Shown: positions 49,591 to 63,098, counted from the stretch's first letter. The stretch is DNA of 64,000 bases from Scleromitrula shiraiana (GCA_028455995.1 JABELC010000010.1:620001-684000), one strand, 5' to 3'. Numbers and translations are program-made. Notes: generated by a model not told the origin, from the sequence alone.

Positions 49591-51741
49591 TTAAGAAGCA
49601 ATAGCACGTTGTCCTGCATTACCGCCGCCACGATTATTCTTTCGCACCTTCGACACAGTACTCCAACCATCCTCCTCAAGAGCTGCAGTCTCGGCTCCTG
49701 CAGCGGGGGCTTGTGCTGGTGCAGCAGGCTGTGCTCCACTGTTTCCGTTCTGTCTGTGTTGTCTTCCTCCCTCGTGATGTCTTGGGCCTCTTGGAGCATG
49801 GTGACCATCACCTCTGCCACGTGGACCACGCGGGACATCGTCTCTTGGTGGTTTGGGACCAGTTGATGGACGTCTCCAGGCGCCAGTGTCGGCTGGCTTG
49901 GGTCGAGCATCTCGCACAACCTCTTTTGGCTTAACAGCTTTGTCATCCACAATCTCACCGTTTGCATTCTCGGTCTCAATAGTCTCTCCTTCCTTTGGCG
50001 CTTCCCCACCTGCTTGTTGCGCAGCTTCGGCCTTCTTTGCACTCTCCTCTGCTTCCTTAGCCTTGGCAGCTTCCTTCTCCTGCTTTGCCTTTTCTTCGGC
50101 TTCTTTTTTCTCCTTGAGTGCTTGAACTCTCTTCTCTTCAATCTCTCTTTCCTTAGCAGCGGTATCGATAGGTCGAGCAGCTCCGAATGGACTAGCCTTT
50201 GCATCACCTGCAGCAGATGACGAGGTAGAATCGGTTGGAGCTTCCGAAACGGTGCGCTTTGCGAGGTTTAGCTTGGGTCTGCCAGCTGGAGCCGCTGGGA
50301 GGGCTGGGGAAGCAGGTGCCTCGCTGCCTTCGCGAGATGGAACAGGGGATTTAGCAGCAGGCGCTGGCTTATCAGGTTGCATTTTGGTGCGCCATTGGTT
50401 ATCTTGTTCAGCAGCAGTTGGGGTTCTCTCGACAGCAGGTCGTTCCTGAAATTCACGTCTTGGTGGTCTGGAGCCTTCCTGGGAACCTTGTCCTTGAGCT
50501 CTACCCTCACCCCAAGCAGCTGGTGATACCCTACGATCTCTGAACCCTTCGCCCTTTGGTCCATCATTTGTTCGTGGTCGGCCGCCTTCGCGTGGTGCAC
50601 GTTCTGGTTGAGCAAGAGGTTGGAGAGGACCTTTTCGCTCCCAGTTTCCAAAGTCACGAATCTTACCATCGCTTTCTGGTTCCCGTGGAGCTCTGCGCTC
50701 GCCACCTTCGTTTTCGAATCGGCTAGTCTGATATCCTCGATCCGAAGGACGACGGTCTGATCCTCCTCGACCTGGCAAATCTGGCAATGGCCCCTTTCTA
50801 CTCCAATCTCCAAGTTCTCTCACGTCTGGACGGTCACCGCGATCCTTGGCTGTGATTTAAATTAGTCAACAGGTGGGGCACGTCAAAGAAACGATAGACT
50901 TACGAGGATCAGCGACACTGATTCTGATGTTGCGACCCTGAAATTGGCTTCCGTTAAGAGTCAAGGCTGACTTGAGTCCTTCCAAAGAAGCAAACTCCGC
51001 ATATCCGAATCCCTTTGGTTTCATCTCCGCTCTGTCCTCAATGATACGAACATTGATACACTCGCAACCGACAAAGAATTCGGTAACATCGCCAACAGTA
51101 GCATCGAAGGAAAGGTTGCCGAGATGAACAGTGTAGGGTGGCTTATCAGGAAGTGGGAGCTCTTCGCGAACGGAATAACCTATAAATCAATTAGGATTTG
51201 ACGGGGAAAAGGATGTTTGTATTAATCTCTAGGAACTAACCTCCAGAGCTGTTACCATAGGTACCAGTAGTGGAACTGTAAGTGCGTCTCTCATTGTTGT
51301 TGGAGCCATATCCAGAGGGACGGGAATCTGCTACCATTAGTCTCGTCATATCCTTGTACAATTGATATCCAATTTGCCTGTTTGCAATTTACATACCGGC
51401 TGAAAAGAAAAGAACATATGGGTTAGTACGATTAATTTTTAGGAGATCATGGGGTGCACTCACAGACTGGCATATCCTCCATTTCGTCGGCCCATGAGCC
51501 CATTTCTAGAGGGAAATCAGCGAGAGTCCATTTGTTAAAGGCAAGGAGGCAAAACATACTCTCATCAGTCAAGAAGGCCCCGAGGGACATCTTCTGCTGG
51601 TCTTTCTTTTTTGGAGCTATGACATAATTATAATCAGCCTTCAAATCCTCGAAGAAATTCGAAAACTGTAGAGATGATTCGCATCTCTGCCCTCGTCGTT
51701 GTTGTCGTCAAATATTTGGAAAAAGAGGAGTACTTACCCAT
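49591..51741 (-). CDS. TIF3: Translation initiation factor eIF4B (Tif3-like), RRM protein
   Basis: Six exons on the minus strand in the simplest model: 51741-51738, 51616-51560, 51505-51464, 51330-51241, 51179-50904 and 50849-49591 (575 aa). The first exon has only the start codon plus one base. After splicing the N-terminus is MAPKKKDQQKMSLGAFLTDE, then MGSWADEMEDMPV, a fungal eIF4B signature. The RRM (about residues 70-150) has the RNP2 strand YTVHLGNLSF and RNP1 region KPKGFGYAEF. Tandem repeats like RELGDWSRKGPLP and RDFGNWERKGPLQ follow, then a charged, lysine/glutamate-rich helix and an Arg/Gly-rich tail. It stimulates the eIF4A helicase during 43S scanning. A possible 3-nt exon (51397-51399) would add one residue. 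The many small exons are typical for this gene in filamentous fungi. Confidence 0.92.
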
Positions 51742-52602
51742 GATTGCGGGTTTTTTTTATATTTTTTTTTTTTTCTTCAGAACAACTGCACGAGAATCTT
51801 TTATAAAAAGACCTTGCGCGCTGTCCTTGTTAATAAAAAAAAAATGAAGGAACTAAAAAATTCCTTCAATTTATCGTATTAAATACGGAATAATTATTTA
51901 TTTTTTTTGTTTTTGTTTTTCGATTATCAAAGGATACTCGAATATGTTTTGATTGATTTTTAGTTCCAGAATCTTGAAATTTTTTGTTGTGGTGGGTAAA
52001 ATCTCCAATGGAAAGATTTATTATTATTACGAAGTTTTTCTAAAAGTGCGACCTTCTTTTTTTTTTTCAATTTTGCAAGGGTATGCGAAAATAATAATAA
52101 GAGGGGCTAACTTGATTTTTAGCGTATTTTTGATTAGTGATTAGTTCGTTCAATTCTGATCTTAGTACTAGTAGGAGGGAGGGAGATTTTATAGACGATA
52201 TCGATCTTCTATATAATATAATATAATAATTTTTATTTCCCCTTCCCTTTCCCCTTCCCTTTCCCCTTCCCCCAAACTCCTTCTCTCTTTCAGATAATTC
52301 GATGCAAAATAATAATAATTATTATTAGTAAATTACAAACCAAACCAAAGAAGAAAAGTATTATATATTTGATTTTGTGTCAAATATCTTAGGGAGTTAT
52401 TAGTTGAGTTGTATTTGGTTTCGTTATCAACTTGAAGCAATAATAATAGTTGGACGACTTTGAATAGAAGAAGCTCCCAATATCATCCATATTACTTACT
52501 CCATTTGGAATCGGAACTTGATATAAAATTCACTATTATTACTCATTGCATCACTATATTATGCAACCAAATTCCTGTTCCATTCGGAAAATAAAGAACG
52601 AT
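51742..52602. other. Divergent intergenic region between eIF4B and Tim17-like gene
   Basis: Upstream DNA of two divergent genes. A C/T tandem repeat of period 12 (CCCCTTCCCTTT) occupies 52238-52273, and T-rich runs lie near 51760-51915 and 52060. No coding frame is recognised. Confidence 0.6.
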
Positions 52603-53684
52603 ATGACAACTACCGGAGAAAATGGAAATCCTCCTCCTACAATGGATTCATCTAGTCAAACCTCCAAGCGGGATAATTTACCTCTAGAGTTGATGGATAT
52701 CATAAAACCTGCCTTACAGTTTGGTGGTCTCTCTGGTATGTTCATACCTTCTCATACATGTTTATATCATTGCTTTCGTTCAAGTCCACTTTTCAGCATT
52801 CGGAGATGGAGACATATTGTCTTGCTATAGTTGGCAGCACGCGGAAATGGGGACATATTGTCTTGCTATAGTTGGTAGTCTGAACCCAAATCGTTCATAT
52901 TGAATTCAGCCTCACCGAACCTTTGTCTTTTCATTCTCACACAATCCAATTGTTTCTTACTCCGTCATACGTATCACTTCGGACCTACCAAGTGGCTGGC
53001 TGCACCAAAAAGATTCAGCTTACAATCAGGTCTAGTAATGCATTTATGAAGCTGTATTTGGACATCAAGACATGCAACCTATCACCTAGCAAAAAGACTC
53101 AGGAAGTATACAACTTAAACTAACAAAACTCCCCAGCCCTAAGCGGAACCGTAGTCGGTGGCTTTTCCGGAATCATCGTATCCCGCACCCCCATTCTCTT
53201 CACCATCGCCACAACTCTCCAATGGGGAATTCTCGGCACCACATTCTGGGGAACGAGAACCGCTCTCCTCTCTCGATATCAAGCGCCCACCCCCAAAGAA
53301 AAATTGATATCCACCACTCTCGCAGGATCTCTCGCGGGTGCTACAGGCGGTCTTCTACGTTCACGTAAGAACATTTTACCTGGATTTTTCGTGTTTGGAG
53401 TGATGGGGTACGTAGGACAGAGAATCTATGATGCAGTTGATGAGAAGAAAACGGAGGAGGTGAGAGTGCGGGAGATGGGAGGAGAGATTGAGAAAAAGAG
53501 TTGGATAGAATCGAAATGGGTGCCGTGGAAGGTTTTGAGTGATGGGGAGTATGAGGATATGTTGAAGGAGAAGATGCTGAGAATTGATGCGGAGATTGCG
53601 CTGGTAGATGAGAGCCTGGATAGGCTGAGAGAGCAGCAGAAGCGAGAGGCTAAGGAGGGAGAAGCAGAGTCAAAGAAGACTTGA
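52603..53684 (+). CDS. Tim17-like small membrane protein, conserved in fungi
   Basis: Two exons in the simplest model: 52603-52735 and 53137-53684 (226 aa). The junction joins LQFGGLSG to ALSGTVVGGFSG in phase, which makes a continuous glycine-rich helix. Four weak hydrophobic, glycine-rich helices then follow (about 40-140), as in Tim17/22/23 and related inner-membrane proteins; the C-terminus is a charged coiled coil. The match is in pattern only, so the name is tentative. The 401-nt intron is long for this genome and contains a 41-bp tandem duplication, so further small exons cannot be excluded. An in-frame ATG at 52546 would add 19 residues. The mitochondrion is a likely but unproven location. 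Confidence 0.65.
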
Positions 53685-54030
53685 AGTTATGGACGCAAAT
53701 CAGATTTTGATATATGAGTGTAACATTAGGCCTCTCATATGAGACAATTTAGACGTCGATGCACGGTTTGGAAAGGCAGACGATTGTATTAGTAAAATCG
53801 GTCTATATATGACAATTATGGACCACGATTTACCAGTAAAAATTTCGTTAAATTGTTGGTATTGATTTCTTTCCATTTTAGGTATTAACTCCAACGAATG
53901 AGACCATTTTGATTTACTATTACAGAATCGTAACTCCTCCCATATGACATCATCTACCAAGCTATGTAGCCTCCCACCTTTCAAAAACGCACATAACTTT
54001 TTGGTATCCAGCTAACATCCCTCTCCATGA
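53685..54030. other. Convergent intergenic gap
   Basis: The 3' flanks of the Tim17-like gene and RRP5 meet here. There is no further feature. Confidence 0.6.
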
Positions 54031-57000
54031 TTACTCATCATCGCCATCATCTTTCTTCTCCTTCCTACTTCTAACCCACTCCTCAGCAATCGCCCTAACC
54101 TTCTCCTGAGATTTCTTATCCCCGTTAGTCTGTTCCCACTCACTCCACTTCTTAAACCAGCCTTTAGCACCCTTAGGCTTCAATCCCTTGATTCTAGCCA
54201 CACGTTCAAATACTCCTCGAACAATACTCTTATCTCCTGCCTTGATTTCCAAATCCAAGAGCTGGCCCCAGATATCAAGTCTCTTGGCCCATTTAGCCAA
54301 GACACCTTCGAAAATGGTTCGGCCACGTTCTGGAGAGCCGTGCTCGGAATGGAACTCCAAGGCGGCGAACTTGAGCGTTAGGGGGAGATGTGTGTGTGGA
54401 GGAAGGGATTGAGTCGCACGCGGAAGGAGGGCACGTCCGCGGTCGGGTGATGCGAGGGTGTTGAAGAGGAAGTGAGCGTAGTTATACCACACAGTAGGAG
54501 ATTGGGAGAATTTCTTGGTAAGAGCCTGGAAGAGCTCATCTGCTTTCTATAAGACCGTTAGTACAAGAGCCCATAATAAGACTAGAAATGTTGCTTACCT
54601 CAGTTTTGCCTGATTGAATATAAATACTAGCCAATCTCTCATGAACCTCTTGAGCATCGTTGTACTGGCAAGCCCGTTTGAAAACTTCCTCAACTGTCTC
54701 ATCACTGCCATATGCAACTTCGAGATTGAGAAGGGCAATCCAGATGTTAAGCTTCTCTGTATCCTCACGCATGCTAATAGTTTTGATGGCACGCTCAGCA
54801 ATCTCTCTAGCTTTGCTAAGTTCGCTAAGTTGCATTTGGAACGCCATGTATTGAATCCAAAGCTGAGAGGAGTCTGGCTGGCCTAGCAGGAGACGCTCAA
54901 AATCGCTGACGGATTGAGGTCCATTAACATCAAGGTCACCTGTACGGTCAATCTTGATCTCCGCCTTTCTCTTCTTCTTCTTTTTGGGTTTCTCATCGGC
55001 ACCTTCATTGTCCGAATCAACAGATTGATCATCGCCTTGATCCAGGATATTTGCAGACCAATCGAACCCGCCAGTATTAAGAGCAGGGACATCATCTGCA
55101 GCATCCTGCATTTCTTCATCCGAGTCGGCTTCGTCTTCATCAGCTACGCTCTCGAGATCTTGCACATTGTCAAGATCAATTCCACCATCGCTATCATCGT
55201 CATTCTCATCATCTTCATCGATGTCCATTTCATCAAGTTTAACACCTTCCATTTCATCATTGTTACTCTCGTCTTCAGAATCTTCTCCTTCGCCAAAGTA
55301 TGAAGCTTTCATACCAAAACTGATACGCTTCTTTTCAGGATCCGTCTTGAGTACGATAGCTTTGACTTCGTCGCCCTCAGAATACAACTTCTTTACATCA
55401 TGTACACGCTTTTCAGCCATCTCGCTTTGATGGCAGAGACCGCTGACGTTTAATGATCCGTCCACAACAATGAAAACTCCGAAGTCCTCGACTTTACGAA
55501 TTTTACCTGTAACGATTTGTCCAACCTTAACATCATTGAATGTTGATGGAGCAACGTAGTCTTTATCAATAACAGATGGTTTCAAACTCAATTGAATGTG
55601 ATTCAGGTCTGCATCAACGACTGTAATTTTGCCTTTCACTAATTGATCAATTTGGAATTCCGACTTCCAGTCCTTTATGTAAGAGTCGGAGAGATCAGAT
55701 ATCCGAACGTATGCTGTGACGTTACCGCCTAAGTTGACGAACAGCCCCTTGTCTGCAACGTGTTTGACAAATCCACGCACGATGTCATTCACTTTAAGTT
55801 GTGATATGGATGAGATCTCTGGATCTTGAACTGCTGCGGATGAATTGAGCACCCTGGACGCCCGAGTCGATAATCTGACTCGCTTATTAGGAATATCGAG
55901 GTCAGTAATGCAGACACGAAGAATGTCGTTCTTGGAGTGCTTGGAAGGATCCGCTTCCGAATAGTCATCACTGAGGTCTGTGAGATGGATCGGGGCAGAG
56001 ATGCTATCGGAAAGTTGCACCATGACTTGTCTTTCATTGACTCGAGTAACCTTTGCTGGTACAATCATGCCTTTACTAAGTTTGTCAAATGTAAGGGCTT
56101 CTGAAGTCTGGTTTGATCGAGCATTCAAATCAAGACGGCCTGTTGCAAGATCTACACTCTTGACGCGGACCTGTAAAGCAGATCCAATAGGATAACTAGA
56201 CTCCAAGTTTTTGAGCACCGATACATCGTCAGAGATATCCAATGCACTGATCCGACCACGTACGTTGGGTGACAAATTGACCCAGAGACAATCCTCACCA
56301 ATGTTGTTGACGAATGCTATCCAAGAAGAGCCTACTTTGACATTTTCCAAAGTGAGTGGCTCTTGTGCTTTCTTGGTTTGGTCGCTTGGTTTGGCAGACA
56401 GCTCGAACACCACAGTTTTGCCAGATCTATGACTGATAGGGAGGAAACGATGATTACGAGCATCGTGGATTCCAAGAACACGCACATCTAATACTTGTTT
56501 AGGTGAGAAGCCCTTTAAAGGTCGCTTTTGAGATTTGATGTCTGACCATGAGTCAAAAACTTGGGATACATCGATACGACCTTGAATATTGTCTGCAAGT
56601 TGGACGTTAATTTGGGTTTCCTTGACTGAAGACACTTTCGCCTTGGTCAATTTTCCTAATGTGATATCGTCGAAGCTTTTGATTGTTTCATCAACGGAAT
56701 TTACAGCTTCTTGGTTAGCACCAGCCGCCAATGGCTCTTGTGGCGCCTTTTCCGAAGTGTTCTCAACCATAGATAGCAGAAATCTTCGCTGTCCATGATC
56801 GACGGAGATGACTTTGACTTCTAAAGACTGGTGCTTCTTCAAGCCAAAGTCGGGAAGGCGCAATGCATCTTCAGGCAGCTTACTTTTCGGTAAAAGAGCA
56901 GTAAGACTTCCTCCGAATTGAACAAAGACTGCCGTCAAAGTTATGTTTTTGACGAATCCATGAACAGTCTTATTCTCCTTCACATCATCAAAGGTCCTGA

Positions 57001-59497
57001 GTAAGGTCTTATTTTGTGCGTCTTTGACCATGCTTGGCTTATTCGTCAACACAATCAAGCGCTTTTGCTCAAGCTTTTCGAGTACAACAAGATCTGTTAA
57101 AACTTGTCCAACTCGAATCTTCTTCAAAGATGATCTGTTTTTGTTCTCAGAATTGTCCGTAAGGTGACCGACTGGAAGAATTGCTCTAAGTCCAAGCTTT
57201 TGAATTTCAACGGAAATGTCATCACTAGATTTTTCTGTAACCAATGCAGATACGACCTCGCCAACCTTGAGGTTTTTCAGTGCGTTTTGCTGAGCAAGAC
57301 CGAAGGCAGATGGATCTTTGCAAGAGACTGTCAATTTTCCAGCCTCGGGATCAACTTTGAGAACATGAACATTGACAACTTGGCCTACTCTAAAATGCTG
57401 ACTTGGATCCTGGATGTAAGCCTCGCTCATTTCAGATACAGGGAGAAATCCTCGAATAGTACCATAGAATTGAACAACCGCACCAGTTGGTAAGATATTG
57501 ATAATCGTTCCCGGGCTGTGCATTCCAACTTTGATGTCGACATAAGAAATAAAAGGGGCTGCTTCCGAATTGACAAGACTTTTTTTAAGAGTTAAACGAA
57601 TCTGTCGCTTGCTTGGATCCGTAGACAATACACGCGCTGTGACTGCCATGCCCTCCTTAAATTTCTTCTCGGGATGCAAGAGTTGTACATCAGCCATGTG
57701 TGCTTCTGGAACAAGTCCAGACATGTTTTCAGCGAGGTTGACTAACAGTCCACCAACACCACCTGCATTGACAACGATTTTTTCTACCTTTCCTTTCACA
57801 ATTTCTCCAATTTTGAGATCTTCGATGCGCAAATATGCCTGCTCCAGAACGCTTTTCTCCAACGAAACAAGATATACACCATCAAGGGAGTTATACCCGA
57901 TTACACGAGCACGGTGAACTGAGCCTACTTTGTATGGCCCCGTCGTCTCTTCCAAAGTTTCGATCTTACCATCCTTCACTCTCGAGATATGAACAAACCC
58001 TGGAATGCCCTTCACCCCTAAATCTACGAATAGACCGACCCCTGACTCAACTTTCTTAACTGTAGCCTCCTCAATGATCGTAGATAAAGGTATAGCATCA
58101 AGGGGGCCTTCACTAGACTTTGTAGCTTGTGGAACAAGTGACGTAACATGATCCAACAGAGAGACACCAAGTTTCGGGGGATCAGAGCTTGGGAAAGTGC
58201 AGATAACTCTGCCTTTGACCTTGCTGCCAATCTTGTATTTGTGCTCTATATCCTTACCGCTAGCTCCGGCCCCTGAATGCATCAAATCCGCAGTAACATC
58301 GATCATACCCATAACTTTACCAGCCAATCCCTTGGGAGTTGTCTCCACAACCAAGATTTCGATGGCGGTACCAGGGAGAAAAGCATCGATTGTAGGAGCA
58401 TCGGTAAGGTAATTAGATTTCTTCAAGTTGCCCATCTTTTGAGTATCCGCGCATAGCTTGACAGTCTTTCCATTTGAACTGAGACCAGTAACCATGCAAA
58501 GAAACACGGCACCTTCCTGAACATCTGATAAAACTATGCCATGACCTATATCCTTGGCGCCCATAAAACCTCGAATGCCTTCGTCTTCGAGTCCAATATT
58601 CATGATTAGACCATGGTCTTCAACACTAGTAACGGATGCCATTAGAGTTGTATTTGGAACAACGTTCTGCTGAACAACAGCATTATTGCATTGTTGAGGT
58701 CGAAGTGATAATTCTATCCTTCTCTTTGCCTTTCCGGTGCTTGGATCATTGCTAGTTGATACAACATATGCTCTCAGGTACTGCCCTAAAGAGAATAGTT
58801 TTTCGAGATCAATATCGTCCTCCTCTGCATCTCCGTCCTCATTCTCTTCTTTCTCCTCGGCTGCAGCGATGGCCTCGATTCGTTCTGTGATTTTGTCCGA
58901 GATCGAAGTGATTGGTACATATCCTGTAAGGTTATTTGGTAAAGATAGAGCGATATCAGTAGAATTGATTTGAGAAACTTGGCCAAGCACCAAAGAACCA
59001 GGTAATAACCTCTGTATATGGTAAGTCGGAGTCAATTCTAATTTGCTTCATTCACATACCTTGTAGCTTAAACCTTCAATCTTCACAACATCTTCCTCTG
59101 GCTCAGCATTCTCAGTACCCTTCTTGCTCTTACTCTTGCTCTTGCTCTTTGCCTTTTGCTTCACTTTTGAAGCTCCCTCGCCATCCTGATCATCACCGTC
59201 TGCCTTGGAAGATTTGGCTCCATGTTGCTCAAACAGAACATCCCGAGTAGCATCTATTTGAATTTGTTTGTGTTCCAAAGGAGTCAAGACACTTGCGCCA
59301 CCTCTTGGAAATGCTACTTCTTCCTCTCTAACTTGTGATAATTTGGTTGCTGCAGGAATTTTCGTGGTAGGTTTCCCCTCCTTCTCTTCTGCTCTAGGTC
59401 TTTTCGAAGGTCGATCGTCGGATCCTATAGTCTTCTTTGATCGCATAAACGAATCATTTGTTGGACCAGACTTTCGCTTCTTCTCAATTGGCGCCAT
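54031..59497 (-). CDS. RRP5: rRNA biogenesis protein Rrp5
   Basis: Three exons on the minus strand: 59497-59060, 59011-54599 and 54546-54031 (1788 aa; yeast 1729). All junctions keep frame. The N-terminus is lysine-rich with KSKSKSKSKK. Then comes a long series of S1 RNA-binding repeats, visible as repeated VGxxVxGxVxxV..G..V.L..xxGxVxxS/..DL units over about residues 150-1350. After an acidic patch (about 1360-1470) the C-terminus is a set of HAT/TPR repeats ending LFQALTKKFSQSPTVWYNYAHF.... Rrp5 binds pre-rRNA in the nucleolus and is needed for both the 40S and 60S branches of processing. It is divergent from the YML020W-like gene. Confidence 0.97.
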
Positions 59498-60137
59498 TGT
59501 AGTCCCAATAAATAAAATTGATGGTTAGAATCGAAGGAACTTACAATCGCAGCGAAAGAGTCCTCTTCAAAAGCTTCACAACTTTTTTTTTGCTATTTTG
59601 CTATCGGCCATCGGAAAAATTAAAAAGTTACAGGGATCAACTGGACTTCACCGGGCCTACTATTATCCGGATCCCTAGATATCGGAAGTTAATCCCCATA
59701 TGCCGGAAGCGATTCAGAACATTCTGCTATAGTAAATTTGGATCTGTCGCATAGGTATTTAGGTGCTAGGATTTGTAGCAGATTGATGAAAAGCCTTGCA
59801 ATATTTAAGGAAGAATTATACCCTACTGTACATAGTAGGTAGTTTTTCTATTACTGGATGATCACCTTTCGAACATGTTGTCGTTGCCAATAACGTAAAT
59901 ACACATTTTTGTTGGTATTGATGGATCGAATTATCAAGTTTATTACGATTTTACGGTAAGCTCTTAATTAAGACCGAACCAAACCCCTGGACAGGAGGCA
60001 AACAACCTTGTTTCGCGGGGCAACGTTGCCATAAGGCTCCCGGGTCATCTCATCTTATTTACCAGACGCGTCCCCAAAGAAACTTAAGGATTCCATAAAC
60101 CTGAAAGTGAAAAGAGTTCTCTCGATACAGTATTGGA
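59498..60137. promoter_or_regulatory. Divergent intergenic region of RRP5 and the YML020W-like gene
   Basis: 640 bp lie between two divergent start codons. No open frame of interest and no tRNA is seen. It should hold both promoters, but I cannot place them. Confidence 0.5.
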
Positions 60138-62794
60138 ATGCTTCCCTCACGTAAACGATCGAAACCGAACCCGAAGGTGGAACAACGTACAGATGATCCA
60201 CAGGCAGCTTTGCAGCCCTCGACGCCATCGAGCAGGACGCCAGAACAGGGGCCTGCTCCGTCAAGCAAGAACGGTCAACACAATGAAGGGCCTACTAAAG
60301 AGGTGAGATAATATACCTGTTCTATACCATTGTTATACTGGTATCCGTAAATATCCCGAGACTAATTCACGGTGTAGTTAAAATCGAAATCGAGTTGGTA
60401 TGGAACATGGCCGAGCAAGTCCACCGCCTCTACACAAGTTGCGAAAGAGACAATATTAGCCGACAAACCTTCGAATGGGGACTTGACCGCAGGTCTGAGT
60501 CGGTTTGATAAAAGGAAGCCCCCCCAAATCGCATCAAGACCACCATCTTTGTATCTTGGGAAAAGTAAGCCAGCTTCAGAAGTAACTTTGAGAGGAACAC
60601 TAGAAGAGGTTGCAGAAGGTGCTTCAGACAGTAAGAAGGACCAAACTATTGAACAGAATACGATAAGAATAGAAGGAACACCAAAAGCACGATCATTGCC
60701 AGAATCGGATACAACCAAAGAATCAAATACGAAGCCTCCAGATACCGAAATCCCTGAACGACCAGCTACTTCTCAGGGTTGGCTGGGTTGGCTTGGTATG
60801 CCTTCGCAACCATCGATTACTTCAGAAGAACCTACGGCACCCCTACAAAGTTTTGAACCAGCTCCTGCAACTCAATCAAATTCGGAAATGCAAGTTTCGG
60901 ACGAACCAACACTAGCACCAAAACAAACCTTATCTGCATCAAGATCATGGTTCAATTTATGGTCGGCAGCCCAACCTGTGAATAATGAAGAAGCACCAAA
61001 AGAGCAGGCATTACCAGTGATTATGGATGTTGCAGATAATGTGAACGATGCAGGAGATGCAGGGGATGCACATAAATCTGCATTAACTTCTACACCGAGT
61101 AGATCTACGGGGCAATCTGGTGGGTCGGGTTGGGCATCGGCATTCTGGTATACCGACAACACAAAGAAAGACAGCAATCCTACCGAAAACCAAAATAAGA
61201 GCGAAACTGGGGAATTGGCAGTCTTCGGCGATGAGTCTCAAAATCACCCGGCACCGGCTGAGACTACGAAGACCCTCGATCCCAAGTCTGCACAGGTGGA
61301 TAAGAAGTCGAAAATCAGTAAAAAGAGCCAACCAAAATCCATAGAGATCGAGGAGATTTCACAGAAAGCTGCTGCTACGCAACTGGATAGTCCAACGAAG
61401 AAATCCATAGCCTCTCAAAGTCCAGCTCCGCCGAATTTATTACTTCCATCCGTACGAAATACGTACCATTTAGTGGAAAATCCATCAATAATTCGTCAAT
61501 TGACCAGATTGATTGTACGTGGTCGACAGAAGCCTGTAAAGCACGTTTCATTGTCCAAGGAAGTACCGACCATTAGGAATGCGGTTGCAATAGGAGTTCA
61601 TGGTCTATTTCCAGCACCATTACTGCGCAAGCTTTTAGGACAACCCAGTGGAACTTCTATACGATTTGCCAACCATGCCGCGGCAGCTATCAGACGATGG
61701 GCCGATGACCATGGATCTCCCGATTGTGAGATAGAGAAAGTGGCTCTTGATGGTGAAGGGAAGATATTCGAGAGAGTGGATAAGCTCTGGAAACTCTTGA
61801 CGAATTGGACCGATCGATTACGGCAAGCTGACTATATCATGGTCGCTGCTCATTCTCAAGGTGTACCCGTGGCTCTCATGCTTATTGCCAAATTAATAGA
61901 GGAAGGGATCGTATCGTCGGCGAGAATCGGTGTTTGTGCGATGGGTAGGTTATTGTTTCATTCCTTTCCAAAAACTATGACTCTAACCTCACTTAGCTGG
62001 TGTTTCATTGGGTCCTTTCGCAAGTCATCAGACCGGTTATCAAGCAGCACTCTTCAACGAAATGATTACGGAGCTCTTCGAATTTGCCAACTACGAGAGT
62101 GCTGTGGCAAAGCGATATGAGCAAGCTCTTAGAAAGTCCCTAAAGTATGGGGTTCGGATAACATATTGCGCGAGTATCGATGATCAGCTCGTATCAATTG
62201 AGGTTCGTCGGATTTTATGTTCTTTGCAAATTGGGAAAAATTGCTAACAATGCCTTAGTCCGCGATTTTCTCTCCAGCAAACCATCCATATATCTATCGA
62301 TCAGTATTTGTAGATGGACGAATACATGCTCCAGATTTCATAGCTCATTTAGTTGGTTTTGCATTAAAACTACGCAACCTAGGTGTCTCTGATCATGGCC
62401 TTATTCGTGAGCTTTCGGCCCCTCTCGCTGGAAGTCTATACACGGGAGGTGGTCACTCTCGTTTGTATGATGACGAGAAAATTTACGAGTAATACTATCT
62501 TCCCCGATATTTTGACCTTCACTAACATCATATAGTATGGCCATAGAGCATTCCCTCGCGACTACCTCAGTCCCTGATGTTCCACTACAAATGTCCCAAT
62601 ACTCGCCCCCAACCAACGCAAATCCCTACGTGTTACCTTGGATCATGCGCGGAGTTCTGGAAGAAGAGTTTGTCAAGACGGAATTACACACTGAAGCAGT
62701 AGAACTTTTGAAGCAATTCGATGATTGGAAACCGAGTACTAAGGTTTTGCAAGACGTCAAATACAGGCTAGAGGCCGTAAGGTCTAAACTATGA
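60138..62794 (+). CDS. YML020W-like protein with alpha/beta-hydrolase features
   Basis: Five exons: 60138-60302, 60378-61944, 61997-62202, 62259-62488 and 62536-62794 (808 aa). The third intron has a GTTCGT donor; all junctions keep frame. The first 400 residues are disordered, rich in Ser, Pro and Gln, with aromatic WFNLW and GWLGWLGMP motifs. The C-terminal half is folded: NAVAIGVHGLFPAPLL looks like an oxyanion/HG strand and VAAHSQGVPVAL like a GxSxG-type nucleophile elbow with the first Gly replaced by Ala. A possible acid (SDH or DDQ region) and the YTGGGHSRLYDD segment follow. The yeast homologue is uncharacterised. A lipid- or ester-hydrolase role is a guess from the elbow only. Confidence 0.87.
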
Positions 62795-63098
62795 GTACAT
62801 AATGGAAAGCATAAGATGAGGGGAGTCTTAGAAGGAGTTTTTTAGAGATTGTATATTAAGATTGACATTTCGGATTGTGCATAGGGGTGGCGTGGTTTTG
62901 CATATGTAACATAGACAGGCAACTTGGTAGGCTGGATACATTGGGCATTGTGATAGCGTAGGCGCGGGGAACCTCTGTTTTTTATCGGGCTGGCTATTAG
63001 ATTATTTGTAATACGAAAGGTGACACCCTCAATGGGTATACAGTATACTACGTGAGATTCAATTATGATGTATTCCCGTCACTCGATGCTACATTTCC
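62795..63098. other. Convergent gap
   Basis: 304 bp between the stop codons of the YML020W-like and JmjC genes. Only 3' flank is seen. Confidence 0.6.

Noticed and set aside
49584..50207. 207-codon frame rich in Arg/Lys on the minus strand
   Set aside because: It is a shifted-frame shadow of the eIF4B coding exon.
54914..55303. Frame opposite the acidic part of RRP5
   Set aside because: It is the antisense of an Asp/Glu-rich coding stretch and has no support.
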